A DNA stretch of 6,695 bases from an uncultured Burkholderiales bacterium (GTDB lineage Bacteria; Pseudomonadota; Gammaproteobacteria; Burkholderiales; Burkholderiaceae_E). The stretch spans positions 1 through 6,695 of the forward strand of contig CAIXXI010000042.1 of NCBI GenBank assembly GCA_903923345.1, given 5' to 3'. Of this stretch, positions 6,157 through 6,695 are shown one piece after another. The notes below the pieces were generated by a model, which worked only from the letters and a program-made list of their open reading frames with translations, had not been told where the DNA came from and did not search any database. Made by a program: the position numbers and the translations under genes. Every line of letters starts with the position of its first letter. Position 1 is the first letter of the stretch.

Positions 6157-6410
6157 AACGCGCGCTCCTGGATCGGCATGCGTTCAGCGTCAGCCATGAA
6201 GTCCGCCGAGGCCGTCAGGCCTGAAGCGAAAAAGCTGGACCAGTCAGTCGGACGCGGCGTCAGCACGACGCTTTCCCCCTCACGACGAATGAATACCTCT
6301 CGAACAGAGTCGGGAAACCGGAATTCGAGCGGCATCGTGACCGTCTGCGAGCGATTGTTCCAGCCAACACGAGCGGTAGGCCGAGGGGTGGGTGTCTGGT
6401 GTTTTGCCAT
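6153..6410 (-). CDS. vapB: VapB-family antitoxin (AbrB/MazE-like DNA-binding fold)
   Basis: This 85-residue protein lies directly before vapC and overlaps it by four bases. Residues about 14-52 form the swapped-hairpin AbrB-like DNA-binding fold, with the VapB pattern NNRSQTVTMPLEFRFP followed by VREVFIRREGESVVLTPR. The tail DWSSFFASGLTASADFMADA, then ERMPIQERAF, is the acidic and aromatic stretch that wraps the PIN toxin in this family. The protein neutralises VapC and, with it, should repress the operon through the inverted repeat at 6405-6428. The first ten or so residues (AKHQTPTPRPTA) are longer than in many VapB proteins. The ATG at 6410 has no Shine-Dalgarno; the -10 box lies only 7 bases upstream, so the mRNA may start at or next to the ATG. 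Confidence 0.93.
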   Translation of the reverse strand: MAKHQTPTPRPTARVGWNNRSQTVTMPLEFRFPDSVREVFIRREGESVVLTPRPTDWSSFFASGLTASADFMADAERMPIQERAF

Positions 6411-6446
6411 GTATCAAAGTATATGGCACGTTATTCTACACTCCAA
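6405..6446 (-). promoter_or_regulatory. vapBC promoter and inverted-repeat operator overlapping the vapB start
   Basis: On the minus strand, -35 TTGGAG (6446-6441) and -10 TATACT (6423-6418, five of six consensus bases) are 17 bases apart. TGCCAT (6405-6410) and ATGGCA (6423-6428) are perfect outer arms of an imperfect 24-base inverted repeat, with matching TA pairs further in. The repeat covers both the -10 and the start codon, where VapBC binding would block transcription. The -10 ends 7 bases before the ATG. Confidence 0.75.
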
Positions 6447-6695
6447 GCCATGCATCTAAGCCTGCATGATCGTGAGCATAAAGTGAGCCGCTAGCACCTA
6501 GTGACCGTCTGCTTCTGGCCGTGTGCCGCTTGCCAGCTCACTCGCCCGTGCGGCCGCTGTCCAACGCATTGCGGGCATTCAATGCTCAATGACCGGGGCA
6601 ATGAAGCAGGCGCCAGAAAAAGCGTCTTGGCGACCTTAACGGTAGGCGGGGTTAGAGCATCGATCCGGATCCAGGACGTCCAAGCGTACCCGGCG
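6447..6695. other. Right-end intergenic stretch upstream of vapBC
   Basis: No gene can be supported here. The stretch holds repeat copy C (6500-6592). A minus-strand hairpin with a one-base bulge (GGTCGCCA pairing with TGGCGCC, about 6609-6635) has no T-run after it. Two minus-strand frames are open from the right edge. One stops at TAA after 19 codons. The other runs about 67 codons through the repeat and reads TPPTVKVAKTLFLAPASLPR in the middle. Either could be the tail of a gene beyond the edge, but nothing recognisable supports it. GATCCGGATC near 6661-6670 is a 10-bp palindrome of unknown meaning. Confidence 0.4.
6500..6592 (+). repeat. Dispersed intergenic repeat, copy C
   Basis: The copy opens with GTGACCGTCTGCTTCTGGCC and has ACGCATTGCGGGCATTCAAT near its end. 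The second block matches copy A at about 23 of 29 aligned positions, including CGCAT, GCGGGC and TTCAAT. Here the two blocks are about 45 bases apart, compared with about 15 in copy A. GCATTG and CAATGC (6566-6571 and 6580-6585) can pair as a 6-bp stem. Confidence 0.55.

Noticed and set aside
6555..6660. Integron attC site: GTCCAAC at about 6559-6565 fits one core pattern and GTTAGAG lies about 90 bases on.
   Set aside because: The second box does not fit GTTRRRY and is not complementary to the first, and no clear paired inner boxes are present. The gap between vapC and the PliG-like gene also lacks a matched pair of cores.

Overview
This is a high-GC window with compact genes of proteobacterial type. 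The arylsulfatase tail, the class V aminotransferase and the toxin-antitoxin proteins most resemble those of high-GC gamma- or betaproteobacteria, perhaps Xanthomonadales. That placement rests on remembered family resemblance and is not firm.

Positions 1-2861 look like ordinary chromosome. The window opens inside the 3' end of an arylsulfatase gene on the + strand, closed by a strong Rho-independent terminator. Next, also on +, is a SAM-dependent methyltransferase with an added C-terminal domain. It converges, with an 18-base gap, on a minus-strand PLP-dependent class V aminotransferase of the alanine/serine-glyoxylate type.

Positions about 2997-6450 have an accessory character, and every gene there is on the minus strand. 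In the order of transcription (right to left) they are: a vapBC toxin-antitoxin pair, a secreted two-domain protein with a PliG-like (g-type lysozyme inhibitor) N-terminal half, a decayed aminoglycoside-phosphotransferase-family kinase gene, and a higBA toxin-antitoxin pair. The kinase gene carries a frameshift whose lost frame can be read on downstream, then a stop codon where a Trp is expected, and it runs out where the higBA promoter begins. Related intergenic repeats, built around GCTTCTGG, lie in three of the gaps in this segment.

The two toxin-antitoxin loci share a promoter layout. Each has a -35 and a -10 box 17 bases apart, with the -10 ending exactly 7 bases before the start codon and an inverted repeat over the promoter. 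Both mRNAs may therefore be leaderless, with the first gene (toxin HigB in one, antitoxin VapB in the other) translated without a Shine-Dalgarno site. In both operons the second gene does have a good Shine-Dalgarno, made from the end of the first gene: higA uses the higB stop codon, and vapC overlaps vapB by TTGA.

The gaps at 4581-4848 and 6447-6695 hold repeats and no gene that can be supported firmly. I found no CRISPR array, transposase, integrase, tRNA or rRNA. I also see no set of genes that forms a clearly new multi-gene system; the points most worth following are the toxin-antitoxin promoter architecture, the decaying kinase beside higBA, the repeat family and the extra domain on the PliG-like protein.
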